A stretch of DNA of 64,000 bases from Cryobacterium sp. SO2 (GCF_026151165.2 NZ_CP117849.1:2046001-2110000); one strand, 5' to 3'. Counted from the stretch's first letter, positions 1-9,024 are shown. The notes: generated from the sequence alone by a model not told the origin. Made by a program: numbers and translations.

Positions 1-955
1 CGTCTGCGACGACCTCGGGGATGCCGCCTGTCGCTGTGCCGACAACGGGCAGGCCGCACGCCATGGCCTCGAGGTTGACGATGCCGAGGGGCTCGTACAC
101 CGAGGGGCAGACGAAGACGGTGCCGGCCGTGAGTACGGCAGACAGCTCGTGCTGGGGAAGCAGACGGTCGATCCAGACCACACCAGATCGTTCCTTCTGC
201 AGGGCCTCGACCAGCCCGGTCACCTCGGCGAGGATGCCGGGAGTGTCAGGTGCGCCGGCGCAGAGCACGAGCTGCACCTCCGGCGGCAGCAGGGCAGCGG
301 CACGCAGCAGGTAGGGCAGGCCCTTCTGGCGGGTGATCCGCCCGACGAAGACGACAGCGGGACGGTCAGGATCGATGCCCAGGGCGCGGACGACGTCGGC
401 GTCCTCCGTCGGCTTCCAGCGGTCCAGGTCGATGCCGTTGTACACCACGTGCACGCGGGATTCGTCGAGAGCGGGGTAGCTGCGCAGGATGTCGGCGCGC
501 ATACCGCCGCTGACGGCGATGACCGCATCCGCGGCCTCGAACGCTGTCTTCTCGATCCAGCTCGACACCCGGTAGCCGCCGCCGAGCTGCTCGGCCTTCC
601 ACGGCCGCAGCGGTTCGAGGCTGTGCGCGGTGACCACGTGGGGCACGCCGTGCAACAGCTTGGCGATGTGACCTGCGCCATTGGCGTACCAGGTGTGCGA
701 GTGCACCACATCGGCTCCGGCCACGTCCTGGGCAATCTGCAGATCGACGCCCAGTGTGGTCAGCGTTGCGTTCGCGTCGGCGAGTTCGGCGGGGACGCCG
801 TAGGCGAAGGTGTCCGCCTCCGAACGGGGGGCGCCGAAGCACCGCACCGTGACGTCGATGTCGGCGCGAAGGGCCTTGACCAGCTCCGCAACGTGGACAC
901 CGGCCCCTCCGTAGATTTCGGGCGGGTATTCCTTGGTGAGCAGATCGACGCGCAT
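1..955 (-). CDS. glgA: Glycogen synthase / alpha-maltose-1-phosphate synthase, GT4 family (partial, C-terminus beyond the window)
   Basis: The first 318 residues are present; the gene runs off the left edge. It starts MRVDLLTKEYPPEIYGGAG, the N-terminus of actinobacterial GlgA (GlgM in mycobacteria), which moves glucose from ADP-glucose onto alpha-glucan or onto glucose-1-phosphate. The GT-B C-terminal domain begins with FVGRITRQKGLPYL, and the nucleotide-sugar E-x7-E site is in SVYEPLGIVNLEAM. It is divergent from glgC, which makes the ADP-glucose donor, as in mycobacteria (Rv1212c/Rv1213). The ATG has no Shine-Dalgarno but sits 6 nt after a TAGTTT -10 hexamer, so the mRNA is probably leaderless. 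Family members are about 390-400 aa, so about 80 residues are missing. Sequence cannot decide between glycogen synthase and maltose-1-phosphate synthase activity. Confidence 0.93.
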   Translation of the reverse strand, partial: MRVDLLTKEYPPEIYGGAGVHVAELVKALRADIDVTVRCFGAPRSEADTFAYGVPAELADANATLTTLGVDLQIAQDVAGADVVHSHTWYANGAGHIAKLLHGVPHVVTAHSLEPLRPWKAEQLGGGYRVSSWIEKTAFEAADAVIAVSGGMRADILRSYPALDESRVHVVYNGIDLDRWKPTEDADVVRALGIDPDRPAVVFVGRITRQKGLPYLLRAAALLPPEVQLVLCAGAPDTPGILAEVTGLVEALQKERSGVVWIDRLLPQHELSAVLTAGTVFVCPSVYEPLGIVNLEAMACGLPVVGTATGGIPEVVAD

Positions 956-961
956 GCAGTA

Positions 962-967
962 AAACTA
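962..967 (-). promoter_or_regulatory. -10 element of glgA (leaderless promoter candidate)
   Basis: TAGTTT on the minus strand fits TANNNT and ends exactly 6 nt before the glgA ATG. No ribosome binding site lies between them. It shares the 81-bp divergent gap with the glgC promoter. No clear -35 element is visible. Confidence 0.5.
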
Positions 968-1024
968 GCGCAGGCTGAACCAGGGACACACCCCCGCACG
1001 CTGGTCCCAACACCCGGATGGCCC

Positions 1025-1030
1025 TACTCT
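1025..1030 (+). promoter_or_regulatory. -10 element of glgC (leaderless promoter candidate)
   Basis: TACTCT fits TANNNT and ends 6 nt before the glgC ATG, with no Shine-Dalgarno between. The mirrored arrangement at glgA supports a divergent leaderless pair. Confidence 0.5.
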
Positions 1031-1036
1031 GAACTT

Positions 1037-2281
1037 ATGAAGGCCAAGAAGATCTTTGGAATCGTTCTCGCAGGCGGCGAGGGAAAACGGCTGATGCCGT
1101 TGACCGAAGACCGCGCCAAGCCGGCGGTGCCGTTTGGAGGGCACTACCGTCTGATCGACTTCGCACTGTCGAATCTGATCAACTCCGGTGTCACCCAGAT
1201 CGTCGTGCTCACCCAGTACAAGTCGCACAGCCTCGACCGGCACGTCTCGCAGACGTGGCATGTGTCCGGTGGGCTGTTCAACTCTTATATCGCCTCGGTT
1301 CCGGCCCAGCAGCGGCTCGGCAAGCGCTGGTTCAGCGGCTCCGCCGACGCTATCTTGCAGAGCCTCAACCTCATCCACGATGAGAAGCCCGACATCGTCG
1401 TCGTGGTCGGTGCCGACCACGTCTACCGCATGGACTTCAGTCAGATGATCGAGGCGCACATCGCGTCGGGCGCGCAGGCAACGGTTGCCGCCATCCGTCA
1501 GCCCATCGGGCTGGCCGACCAGTTCGGCGTCATCGAAGTGGATGCCGCCACCCCCGACCGGATCAGCGACTTCCGCGAAAAGCCCAAGGACGCGATCGGG
1601 CTCGCCGACGCGCCGCACGAAGTCTTCGCCTCGATGGGCAACTACGTCTTCAACGCCGACGCCCTGATCGAGGCCGTCCGTCGTGACGGCGAACGCACGG
1701 ATTCCAGCCACGACATGGGCGGCGACATCGTTCCGGACTTCGTCTCCCGCGGCGAAGCCGGCGTCTACGACCTGCAGCGCAATGAAGTGCCGGGTTCGAC
1801 CGACCGCGACCGCTACTACTGGCGCGACGTGGGAACCATCGACTCGTTCTTCGAGGCGCACCAGGACCTGATCTCCGCGCTGCCCGTCTTCAACCTGTAC
1901 AACCAGAGCTGGCCCATCTTCAGCCAGCAGCTGAACTCGCCGCCGGCCAAGTTCGTGCGCGACGCCAAGGGCTCACTCGGCACCGTGATCGATTCGATCG
2001 TGTCGCTGGGCTGCGTTATCTCCGGCGCTCACCTCGAGCGCAGCGTCGTCGGGCCCTGGGCCGTGATCGACTCCGGCGCCCACGTCGTGGACTCGATCGT
2101 GTTCGACCGGGTGCAGATCCGCCCCGGCGCAGTCGTGCACCGCGCCATCCTCGACAAGGACGTCATCGTGGCGGAGGGCGCCGCCATCGGCGTCGACCGT
2201 GACCGAGATCTTGCTCGCGGCTTCAGCGTGACCGAATCCGGCATCACCGTGGTCGGGAAGGGCGTACACGTACACCCGTGA
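1037..2281 (+). CDS. glgC: Glucose-1-phosphate adenylyltransferase (ADP-glucose pyrophosphorylase)
   Basis: 414 aa, full length. It makes ADP-glucose from glucose-1-phosphate and ATP, the committed step of glycogen synthesis in the cytosol. The N-terminal nucleotidyltransferase motif GGEGKRLMPLTEDRAKPAVP is at residues 13-32, followed by RLIDFALSN, the sugar-binding FREKPK and SMGNYVF. The C-terminal third is the left-handed beta-helix typical of the family. The frame stays open far upstream, but the conserved N-terminus MKAKKIFGIVLAGG fixes the ATG at 1037, which also follows a -10 box by 6 nt. The stop overlaps the GTG of serB by 4 bp, so the two are probably co-translated. Confidence 0.97.
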   Translation: MKAKKIFGIVLAGGEGKRLMPLTEDRAKPAVPFGGHYRLIDFALSNLINSGVTQIVVLTQYKSHSLDRHVSQTWHVSGGLFNSYIASVPAQQRLGKRWFSGSADAILQSLNLIHDEKPDIVVVVGADHVYRMDFSQMIEAHIASGAQATVAAIRQPIGLADQFGVIEVDAATPDRISDFREKPKDAIGLADAPHEVFASMGNYVFNADALIEAVRRDGERTDSSHDMGGDIVPDFVSRGEAGVYDLQRNEVPGSTDRDRYYWRDVGTIDSFFEAHQDLISALPVFNLYNQSWPIFSQQLNSPPAKFVRDAKGSLGTVIDSIVSLGCVISGAHLERSVVGPWAVIDSGAHVVDSIVFDRVQIRPGAVVHRAILDKDVIVAEGAAIGVDRDRDLARGFSVTESGITVVGKGVHVHP

Positions 2282-2925
2282 TTCCTGCAGCCCGATTCCT
2301 CGTCGTCCTCGACGCCGATTCCACCCTCATCGAGAACGAGGTCATCGAGCTCCTCGCTGACGCGGCCGGTTCCCTCGCCCTGGTGGCCGATGTGACCGAC
2401 CGCGCCATGCGTGGTGAGCTGGACTTCGCGGCCAGCCTGCGCGAGCGGGTGTCCACCCTGGCCGGATTGTCGACCGACGTCTTTGCAGAGGTCGGCGCCC
2501 TGATCCGGCCGACCGCGGGGGTGCACGCCCTCATCGACGGCCTGCACGCCGCGGGCAGTACTGTCGGCGTGGTCTCCGGCGGGTTCCACGAACTCCTGGA
2601 CCCGCTCGCGGAGAGACTGGGGCTCGACCACTGGCGGGCGAACCGCCTCGAGGTGGCCGACGGCCGTCTCACCGGAGGCCTGGTCGGGCCCATCATCGAC
2701 GCCACGGCCAAGGCCGCCGCCCTGGCCGAATGGGCGGCGGCGGATGGAGTCAACCTCTGCTCGACGGTTGCCGTGGGCGACGGCGCCAACGACCTCACCA
2801 TGATGCGGATCGCCGGTCTCGGTGTGGCGTTCAACGCCAAGCCGGTCGTGCGCCGTTCGGCCGACCTGGTGATCGGCACGACCGACCTCAGCCAGGTCCT
2901 GCCGATCCTGGGCCTGCGCGGCTGA
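2278..2925 (+). CDS. serB: Phosphoserine phosphatase
   Basis: 215 aa, HAD superfamily. It hydrolyses O-phosphoserine to serine, the last step of serine synthesis. The nucleophile motif is DADST at residues 12-16, the second motif is in VVSGGFHELL, and motif III/IV is VAVGDGANDLTMM. It lacks the N-terminal ACT region of longer SerB proteins, so it is the short catalytic form. The GTG start overlaps the glgC stop (GTGA), so translation is probably coupled; the link to glycogen synthesis is positional only. Its stop codon lies in the first of two or three imperfect 15-bp repeats. Confidence 0.93.
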   Translation: MIPAARFLVVLDADSTLIENEVIELLADAAGSLALVADVTDRAMRGELDFAASLRERVSTLAGLSTDVFAEVGALIRPTAGVHALIDGLHAAGSTVGVVSGGFHELLDPLAERLGLDHWRANRLEVADGRLTGGLVGPIIDATAKAAALAEWAAADGVNLCSTVAVGDGANDLTMMRIAGLGVAFNAKPVVRRSADLVIGTTDLSQVLPILGLRG

Positions 2926-2962
2926 ACCGGCCGCGGCTCAACCGGCGGCGGCTCGGCCGCTG
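2918..2962. repeat. Imperfect 15-bp tandem repeat spanning the serB stop codon
   Basis: Three adjacent 15-bp units begin GCGGCT. The first (2918-2932) contains the serB TGA, the second (2933-2947) matches it at 13 of 15 positions, and the third (2948-2962) matches the second at about 11 of 15. In GC-rich sequence the third unit could be chance. Confidence 0.4.
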
Positions 2963-2971
2963 GTGGTGCGG

Positions 2972-3682
2972 CTAGTGGCCCATTCCCAGGCCGCCGTCGA
3001 CGGGAATGACCGCGCCGGAGATGTACGCGGCGTCGTCGCCCGCGATCCACGTGACCACGCGGGCCACCTCGGCCGGCGCGGCGAACCGGCCCGCCGGGAT
3101 GTTCCGCTTGTATTCGGCCTGCTGTGCCTCCGGCAGAGCCGCCGTCATATCGGTCTCGATGAAGCCGGGAGCAACGACGTTGGCCGTGATTCCGCGGGCG
3201 CCGAGTTCACGCGTGACCGAGCGCGCCAGTCCGACGAGGCCGCTCTTGGACGAGGAGTAGTTGACCTGCCCGGCCGAGCCGTAGAGGCCGACGACGCTGG
3301 AGATCAGCACGATCCGGCCGAACCGGGCCTTGAGCATGCCCTTGGACGCCCGCTTGACCACGCGGAACGCGCCGCTGAGGTTGGTGTCGATGACGGACGT
3401 GAAGTCATCCTCCGACATCCGCATGAGCAGGGTGTCTTTGGTGATGCCCGCGTTGGCGACGACGACCTCGACGGGGCCGTACGCGGCCTCGATCTCGGTG
3501 AAGGCCGCGTCGATCGAGGCATAATCGGTGACGTCGGCGCGCACCGTGAGGCTGCCGGCGGGGCCTTCGCCTGAGCGCGCGGTGATGGCGACCCGGTGTC
3601 CCTGGGCGATGAATTCCTCGGCGATGGCGTAGCCGATGCCGCGATTGCCTCCCGTTACCAGAACTGTTCGAGCGGTCGCCAT
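2972..3682 (-). CDS. fabG: 3-oxoacyl-[acyl-carrier-protein] reductase-type short-chain dehydrogenase
   Basis: 236 aa, classical SDR. The NADP(H) motif TGGNRGIG is at residues 10-17, the NAG strand at 77-79, serines near 128, and the catalytic Y142-x3-K146 lies in NYSSSKSG. PGFIETDM follows. It probably reduces 3-oxoacyl-ACP in type II fatty acid synthesis in the cytosol; the sequence is close in style to actinobacterial FabG1. The ATG is preceded by a good AAAGGA ribosome binding site. It converges with serB and is divergent from the DUF3099 gene. Exact substrate is inferred, since SDR specificity is hard to read from sequence. Confidence 0.88.
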   Translation of the reverse strand: MATARTVLVTGGNRGIGYAIAEEFIAQGHRVAITARSGEGPAGSLTVRADVTDYASIDAAFTEIEAAYGPVEVVVANAGITKDTLLMRMSEDDFTSVIDTNLSGAFRVVKRASKGMLKARFGRIVLISSVVGLYGSAGQVNYSSSKSGLVGLARSVTRELGARGITANVVAPGFIETDMTAALPEAQQAEYKRNIPAGRFAAPAEVARVVTWIAGDDAAYISGAVIPVDGGLGMGH

Positions 3683-3827
3683 GGCGCGGTCCTTTCAGTG
3701 GGAACGCCCGCACGTGCGCGGGCACAGATTCATTCAGCTTAGAGCGTCCCGTGATGTGCCCCGGGGAGCAGGCTGTGGACGTAGTCTTGAATCAGTGCGT
3801 GGACAGGCGTAATAGAACCCGTAAGCG

Positions 3828-4169
3828 ATGGGCACGATGAAGCAGCAGCAGTCGATCACGACACTCCCTCCGTCACCGGAGCAGGAGCGGCGCAGCCGCA
3901 TGATCAGGTACTCGGTCACCATGGGCATCCGCATGGTGTGCATTGTGCTGATGCTGTTCGTGCAGGGCTGGTGGCTGGTGGTGTGCGCCCTCGGAGCGAT
4001 CCTGCTGCCGTACTTCGCCGTCATCGCCGCCAATGTGCACGGCGAGCAGCGTGCGCCGACGGTGCTGCGACCGGGGGCCATCACCCTGGTTCAGCGGCCT
4101 GACCAGGCCGGCAACGACCAGGCTCGCACCGACCAGGAACACCCCGACGACAAGGCGGCCGGTCTGTGA
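3828..4169 (+). CDS. DUF3099 domain membrane protein
   Basis: 113 aa small membrane protein. Two adjacent hydrophobic segments (about residues 33-50 and 52-68) include GWWLVVCALGAILLPYFAV, the hallmark of the actinobacterial DUF3099 family. A basic N-terminal stretch and a polar, charged C-tail flank them. Function is unknown. The start may instead be the ATG at 3837; neither has a clear Shine-Dalgarno. It overlaps the next gene by 4 bp (GTGA), and that gene overlaps the SURF1 gene, so the three form one translationally coupled unit. Confidence 0.82.
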   Translation: MGTMKQQQSITTLPPSPEQERRSRMIRYSVTMGIRMVCIVLMLFVQGWWLVVCALGAILLPYFAVIAANVHGEQRAPTVLRPGAITLVQRPDQAGNDQARTDQEHPDDKAAGL

Positions 4170-4396
4170 TCGGCTTCGGCGCCGCCCCCGAGTCGACGAG
4201 TTGCTCGCGGGCCGGGTGCCGGGAAGCTGCCGGCTGGCGACTGGATTGGCGAAACCCCCGAATCCACACCGAGGACCGGGTCAAGACCTGGCTGGCCTGC
4301 GACGAACACCTCGGGTTCCTCCGCGACTTCCTGCTCACCCGGGACTTCCCACTCCGGGTGAGCCCACTCGTGGCCAGCGAAACCGAGCACGCATGA
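4166..4396 (+). CDS. Small actinobacterial zinc-finger-like protein (often labelled 'acetone carboxylase')
   Basis: 76 aa. Cysteine and histidine residues sit in two knuckles, C13-x4-C18 (CSRAGC) and C45-x2-H48 (CDEH), separated by a WRNPRIH segment. This looks like a small zinc-binding fold. Similar actinobacterial proteins are commonly labelled acetone carboxylase, but 76 aa with no catalytic domain cannot be that enzyme. It begins with GTG overlapping the DUF3099 stop and ends with ATGA overlapping the SURF1 start. Location beside a cytochrome-oxidase assembly gene may hint at a role in metal or oxidase assembly; that is a guess. Confidence 0.78.
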   Translation: MIGFGAAPESTSCSRAGCREAAGWRLDWRNPRIHTEDRVKTWLACDEHLGFLRDFLLTRDFPLRVSPLVASETEHA

Positions 4397-5235
4397 GCGG
4401 CTGGCGCTTCCTGATCTCTCGGCAGTGGGCCGGCTACCTCGCTCTCACGATCGTCTTCGCCGTGGTGTGTTCGGGGCTCGGCATGTGGCAGCTGGCCCGC
4501 CGGGCGGAGGCCCAGGCCGAGATCAGCCGGATCGACGCCAATTTTGACGCGGAGCCCGTTCCCGTTGCCGATGCCCTGCCGAACCTGGACTCCTTCGTCG
4601 AGTCCCAGAAATGGTTGCCCGTCGAGCTGACCGGCACCTACCTGATCGACGAGGAGTTGCTGGTGCGCAACCGCACTTACAACATCAATCCGGGCTTCGA
4701 GGTGCTCACGCCCCTGCTCTTGGACTCCGGTGAGGTCTTCATCGTCGACCGCGGCTGGGTCCCCACCGGCGAAGACCAGGACTCCCCCGACTCGGTGCCC
4801 GCGGCCCCTGAGGGCCAGGTCACCGTGGTGGCCAGGCTCAAGCAGGGCGAGCCGGTCCTGGCCGGACGCAGCGCCAGCGGCAACCAGGTGGCGACCATCA
4901 ACTTGCCCGACATCGCCGAACGGCTCGGCGCCGACACCTACACCGGCGCCTACGGGCTGATGAAGTCGGAAGACCCGGCCACAGAAGACCGCCCGATGGC
5001 CGTGCAACGGCCGGCCAGGGACGAGGGACCACACCTGTCCTACGCGTTCCAGTGGTTCGTCTTCGCCCTCATGGCGTTTGTGGGCCTCGGCTGGGCGGCC
5101 AGGCAGGAGTTCCGCAGCATCAACGCCGAGGTACCCGAGGAGCAGGTGCGGGCCGCGGAGCGGGCCCGGCGTCAGGCGGCCAAACCGCGCAGCGATGCGG
5201 AGATCGAAGACGAGCTGATCGATCAGCACTCGTAA
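4393..5235 (+). CDS. SURF1-family cytochrome oxidase assembly protein
   Basis: 280 aa. It has the family layout of two membrane helices (about residues 12-32 and 215-233) around a large external domain with VDRGWVP in the middle. The family assists heme-a insertion into or assembly of aa3-type cytochrome c oxidase. A charged cytoplasmic tail of about 45 residues follows the second helix. The start ATG overlaps the upstream stop (ATGA). A perfect 11-bp terminator stem lies 25 bp after the stop. Heme A genes ctaA and ctaB lie 7-10 kb away, consistent with the role. Confidence 0.9.
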   Translation: MSGWRFLISRQWAGYLALTIVFAVVCSGLGMWQLARRAEAQAEISRIDANFDAEPVPVADALPNLDSFVESQKWLPVELTGTYLIDEELLVRNRTYNINPGFEVLTPLLLDSGEVFIVDRGWVPTGEDQDSPDSVPAAPEGQVTVVARLKQGEPVLAGRSASGNQVATINLPDIAERLGADTYTGAYGLMKSEDPATEDRPMAVQRPARDEGPHLSYAFQWFVFALMAFVGLGWAARQEFRSINAEVPEEQVRAAERARRQAAKPRSDAEIEDELIDQHS

Positions 5236-5260
5236 CGACGCTCACGTGCCGGGCAGAGCA

Positions 5261-5292
5261 AAACCCGCCGGTCCCTCGGGGCCGGCGGGTTT
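5261..5292. terminator. Bidirectional terminator between the SURF1 and ABC-F genes
   Basis: The arms AAACCCGCCGG (5261-5271) and CCGGCGGGTTT (5282-5292) are perfect inverted repeats with a 10-nt loop. The A-run and T-run at the stem ends allow termination in both directions, fitting the convergent genes on each side. Confidence 0.85.
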
Positions 5293-5319
5293 ATGTTGCG
5301 CTCAGACGCGGGGGCAGGC

Positions 5320-6918
5320 TCAGGCGAGCGTGATCAGGTCGAGGTAGTCCTTGTTCCAGTGGTCCTCGGTGCCGTCGGGCATGATGAGCACCCGCTCGGG
5401 GTTGAGCGCCTCGACGGCGCCCTCATCGTGGCTGACCAGCACCACGGCACCGGTGAAGTGCGCCAGGGCGTCGAGGATCTCTTCGCGGCTGGCCGGGTCG
5501 AGGTTGTTGGTCGGTTCGTCGAGCAGCAGCACGTTCGCGCCGGAGACCACGATCATCGCGAGGGCCAGACGGGTCTTCTCACCACCGGAGAGGACACCGG
5601 CCGGTTTGTGCGAGTCGTCGCCGGTGAATAGGAAGGATCCGAGCACCCGGCGGGCTTCCATCTCGGTGATGTTCGGCGACGAGGAGATCATGTTCTGCAG
5701 CACGCTGCGCTTCACGTCGATGGTCTCGTGTTCCTGGGCGAAGTAGCCGATCCGCAGGCCGTGCCCTGGCACGATCTCCCCGGTGTCCGGCTTGTCCACA
5801 CCCGCAAGCATCCGCAGCAGAGTGGTCTTGCCGGCACCGTTGAGGCCCAGGATGACGACCTTGGAACCACGGTCGATGGCGAGATCCACGGCCGCGAAGA
5901 TCTCCAGCGAGCCGTAGCTCTTCGACAGGTCGGTGGCCATCAACGGGGTGCGGCCGCACGGAGCGGGCTCGGGGAAGCGCAGCTTGGCCACGCGGTCCAC
6001 GGCGCGCACGGCGTCCAGGCCGGAAAGCAGCTTCTCGGCACGGGCGACCATCTGGTGCGCCGCTGCGGCCTTACTGGCCTTGGCGCCGAACTTGGCGGCC
6101 TGCAGCTGCAGGGTCGACGCCTTCTTCTCCGCGTTGGCACGTTCCTTCTTACGACGGTCCGCGTCGGCGACGCGCTGGCGCTGGTAGTTCTTCCAGTTCA
6201 TGTTGTAGATGTCGATGACCATGCGGTTGGCATCGAGGTAGAAGACCCGGTTGACGGTGTCGCCCACCAGCTCGATGTCGTGGCTGATGATGATGCAGCC
6301 GCCGCGGTAGTTCTTGACGAATTCGCGCAGCCACACGACGGAATCGGCGTCGAGGTGGTTGGTGGGCTCATCGAGGATCATGGTCTCGGCAGCCGAGAAG
6401 AGGATGCGGGCCAGTTCGATCCGGCGGCGCTGACCACCGGATAGTGTGCGCAGCGGCTGGTCGAGGATGCGGTCCGGCAGGTTCAGGTTGCTGGCGATCG
6501 ACGCGGCTTCGGCCTCGGCGGCGTAGCCGCCGAGCGCGTTGAACTCGTCGGTGAGAGTGCCGTAGCGCTTCATCGCCCGTTCGCTGATCTTGCTGTCGGG
6601 CGAGCCCATCTCGATGCCGGCCTGAGTGAGGCCGAGCGAGATGGTGCCCAGGCCGCGGGCATCGAGGATGCGGGTACGGGCCAGCATGTCCGGGTCACCG
6701 GATCTAGGGTCCTGCGGCAGGTAGCCGATCTCGCCGGAGCTTTCGATCTTGCCCTTGGTGGGCAGGGTCTCCCTCGCGAGGGTCTTCGTCAGTGTGGTCT
6801 TGCCCGCACCGTTCCGGCCGACCAGGCCGATCTTGTCGCCGGCGGATACCCGGAAACTCACGTCCTCCATGAGCACGCGCGCCCCAACTCGGATTTCGAG
6901 ATCTTGCACACTGAGCAC
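5320..6918 (-). CDS. ABC-F family ATPase (ribosome-associated, no membrane domain)
   Basis: 532 aa with two ABC domains in one chain and no membrane helices. Walker A motifs are GRNGAGKTT near residue 34 and GLNGAGKTT near 355; signatures are LSGGQRRR and LSGGEKTR, each followed by DEPTN Walker B. The linker between domains is basic and coiled-coil-like (KKERANAEKKASTLQLQAAKFGAKASKAA). ABC-F proteins act at the ribosomal E-site in translation control or antibiotic protection; which of these applies cannot be told here. The chosen start is a GTG; a TATACT -10 candidate lies about 55 bp upstream. Confidence 0.9.
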   Translation of the reverse strand: MLSVQDLEIRVGARVLMEDVSFRVSAGDKIGLVGRNGAGKTTLTKTLARETLPTKGKIESSGEIGYLPQDPRSGDPDMLARTRILDARGLGTISLGLTQAGIEMGSPDSKISERAMKRYGTLTDEFNALGGYAAEAEAASIASNLNLPDRILDQPLRTLSGGQRRRIELARILFSAAETMILDEPTNHLDADSVVWLREFVKNYRGGCIIISHDIELVGDTVNRVFYLDANRMVIDIYNMNWKNYQRQRVADADRRKKERANAEKKASTLQLQAAKFGAKASKAAAAHQMVARAEKLLSGLDAVRAVDRVAKLRFPEPAPCGRTPLMATDLSKSYGSLEIFAAVDLAIDRGSKVVILGLNGAGKTTLLRMLAGVDKPDTGEIVPGHGLRIGYFAQEHETIDVKRSVLQNMISSSPNITEMEARRVLGSFLFTGDDSHKPAGVLSGGEKTRLALAMIVVSGANVLLLDEPTNNLDPASREEILDALAHFTGAVVLVSHDEGAVEALNPERVLIMPDGTEDHWNKDYLDLITLA

Positions 6919-6974
6919 AGCAATAGTCCATTCGATGGAGTCGTGGGAGGGCGGCTAAACACAGCCAATCCACC

Positions 6975-6980
6975 AGTATA
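6975..6980 (-). promoter_or_regulatory. -10 element upstream of the ABC-F gene
   Basis: TATACT on the minus strand is a near-consensus -10 hexamer about 57 bp upstream of the ABC-F start. A -35 is not obvious at 17-18 bp. Confidence 0.4.
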
Positions 6981-7037
6981 TTTGTTCGCGCGCGGTTTCG
7001 GTGCCGATGTGCCCGAATGTGCGCCGCCACGGTGGGA

Positions 7038-7688
7038 CTATCGGGCCGGGAATCGCCCGGTGGGCAGCACACCGGGCAGGGCCGACCGCAGCCACGCGGT
7101 GTAGGCATCTGTCGACCACCCCAGTCCGGCCACGAGGGTATGGAACACCTGCGGGTGGCCGAGGGCCCAGATCGACGTCGCTGCTTCGTGGTCGCTCAGG
7201 CCCGGGCGGAGACCCAGCTGGGACCGGAGCGCCCCGACGGCTTCCGCGTAGGCGTGCAGGCTTCGCGCTGCCATGGTGATTTCGAGTTCACGGATCTCCG
7301 GATCGGTCCCGCTGGCCTCGCTCACCACACGGTGGAGCGGCGCAGCCCGCTCGTTGTCGGCGGCGATCCAACTCGCGAGCGTGCCGATGGCGGCGGCCGG
7401 CGTGGCGGCACCGGTGAGGCCGGAGGCCAGGTCGGCCACGGAGAGGCCGGAGGCGCGGGACGTGGTGTTGGCTGCGGCGAGGACCGCGGCCAGCACGTCC
7501 ACTTTGGAGCCGACGGTGTTGTAGATGGTCTGGACGGCGACGCCGCCGCGTTCGGCGATGGCGGCGATCGAGGTGCCCATGTAGCCGTGCTCCCGCATCA
7601 GCTCGGCGGCGGCCTCGACGACGTCGCCCCGGGTGCCCGCCGTTTGGGCGTCTCGCCGGCTCTGACTGCGTGTTCGGGGGCTGTCCAT
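7038..7688 (-). CDS. TetR/AcrR family transcriptional regulator
   Basis: 216 aa. The N-terminal helix-turn-helix spans about residues 20-65 (AAAELMREHGYMGTSIAAIA, then GGVAVQTIYNTVGSK). The C-terminal ligand domain is not recognised. The start ATG follows a TATTCT hexamer by 6 nt with no ribosome binding site, so it is probably leaderless. A TAGA-N7-TCTA inverted repeat with an AGCGCT centre (about 7693-7707) overlaps that -10 and could be an autoregulatory operator. No obvious target transporter is adjacent; the ABC-F gene lies downstream in the same direction. Confidence 0.88.
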   Translation of the reverse strand: MDSPRTRSQSRRDAQTAGTRGDVVEAAAELMREHGYMGTSIAAIAERGGVAVQTIYNTVGSKVDVLAAVLAAANTTSRASGLSVADLASGLTGAATPAAAIGTLASWIAADNERAAPLHRVVSEASGTDPEIRELEITMAARSLHAYAEAVGALRSQLGLRPGLSDHEAATSIWALGHPQVFHTLVAGLGWSTDAYTAWLRSALPGVLPTGRFPAR

Positions 7689-7694
7689 CTGATT

Positions 7695-7700
7695 AGAATA
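7695..7700 (-). promoter_or_regulatory. -10 element of the tetR-type gene, overlapping a possible operator
   Basis: TATTCT ends 6 nt before the ATG. It lies inside a short imperfect palindrome (TAGA-N7-TCTA), a plausible site for self-repression. Confidence 0.45.
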
Positions 7701-7765
7701 GCGCTCTACCGAATGGATCCGCGTTACAACCGGCGGATTTGGGCCGTCACCGCGTTAATGACGAA

Positions 7766-7806
7766 CCGCGCCGGGAGGCGGATGCGGGGCATCCGTCCCG
7801 GCGCGG
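7766..7806 (-). terminator. Hairpin terminator of the suf operon
   Basis: The 11-bp arms CCGCGCCGGGA and TCCCGGCGCGG enclose an inner 5-bp stem CGGAT/ATCCG. It lies 45 bp downstream of the last suf gene. The T-tract on the minus strand is weak (TTCGTCATT). Confidence 0.65.
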
Positions 7807-7851
7807 GGCGGGGCGTGCAGGCTGGCAGGTGCCAGGCCGGCACGGTCAGGC

Positions 7852-8181
7852 TCAGATCGCGAAGCCGAGGGCGCGCATCATGTCACGGCCGTCGTCGGTG
7901 ATCTTTTCCGGACCCCACGGCGGCATCCACACCCAGTTGATGCGGAACTGTTCGACGACGCCGTCCAGTGCCTCAGCGGTCTGTTCCTCGAGCACATCCG
8001 TGAGCGGGCAGCCCGCTGACGTGAGGGTCATGTGGATGATCAGGGCGTCGTTCTCATCGTCCCAACCAAGATCGTAGATCAGGCCGAGGTCGACGACGTT
8101 GATCCCCAGTTCCGGGTCCATGACGTCCTTGAGCGCCTCTTCGATCTCGTCGAAGCGCGCGGGGGTGAGTGTCGAAACCAT
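7852..8181 (-). CDS. sufT: SufT-type metal-sulfur cluster assembly factor (DUF59/MIP18 family)
   Basis: 109 aa. The MIP18 fold is recognisable from DPELGINVVDLGLIYDL and from TSAGCPLTD, whose cysteine (about residue 60) is conserved in the family. It helps maturation or delivery of Fe-S clusters. It is the last gene of the suf operon, 4 bp beyond the sufC stop. In many Actinobacteria sufS and sufU lie between these two genes; they are absent here. A TAGGCT hexamer 6 nt before the ATG, overlapping the sufC 3' end, may provide an extra internal leaderless promoter. Confidence 0.88.
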   Translation of the reverse strand: MVSTLTPARFDEIEEALKDVMDPELGINVVDLGLIYDLGWDDENDALIIHMTLTSAGCPLTDVLEEQTAEALDGVVEQFRINWVWMPPWGPEKITDDGRDMMRALGFAI

Positions 8182-8185
8182 GCCT

Positions 8186-8950
<765 letters not shown>

Positions 8951-9024
8951 TTTTCGGTATCTCTTTCGTTGTCCGCGTGCTGCGGGCTTCAGTATGTGGG
9001 GCGGGCCGGGAGGGGCCCCGCGTC

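Noticed and set aside
149..1036. Long N-terminal extension of glgC
   Set aside because: The open frame runs antisense through glgA; conserved GlgC sequence begins at the ATG at 1037.
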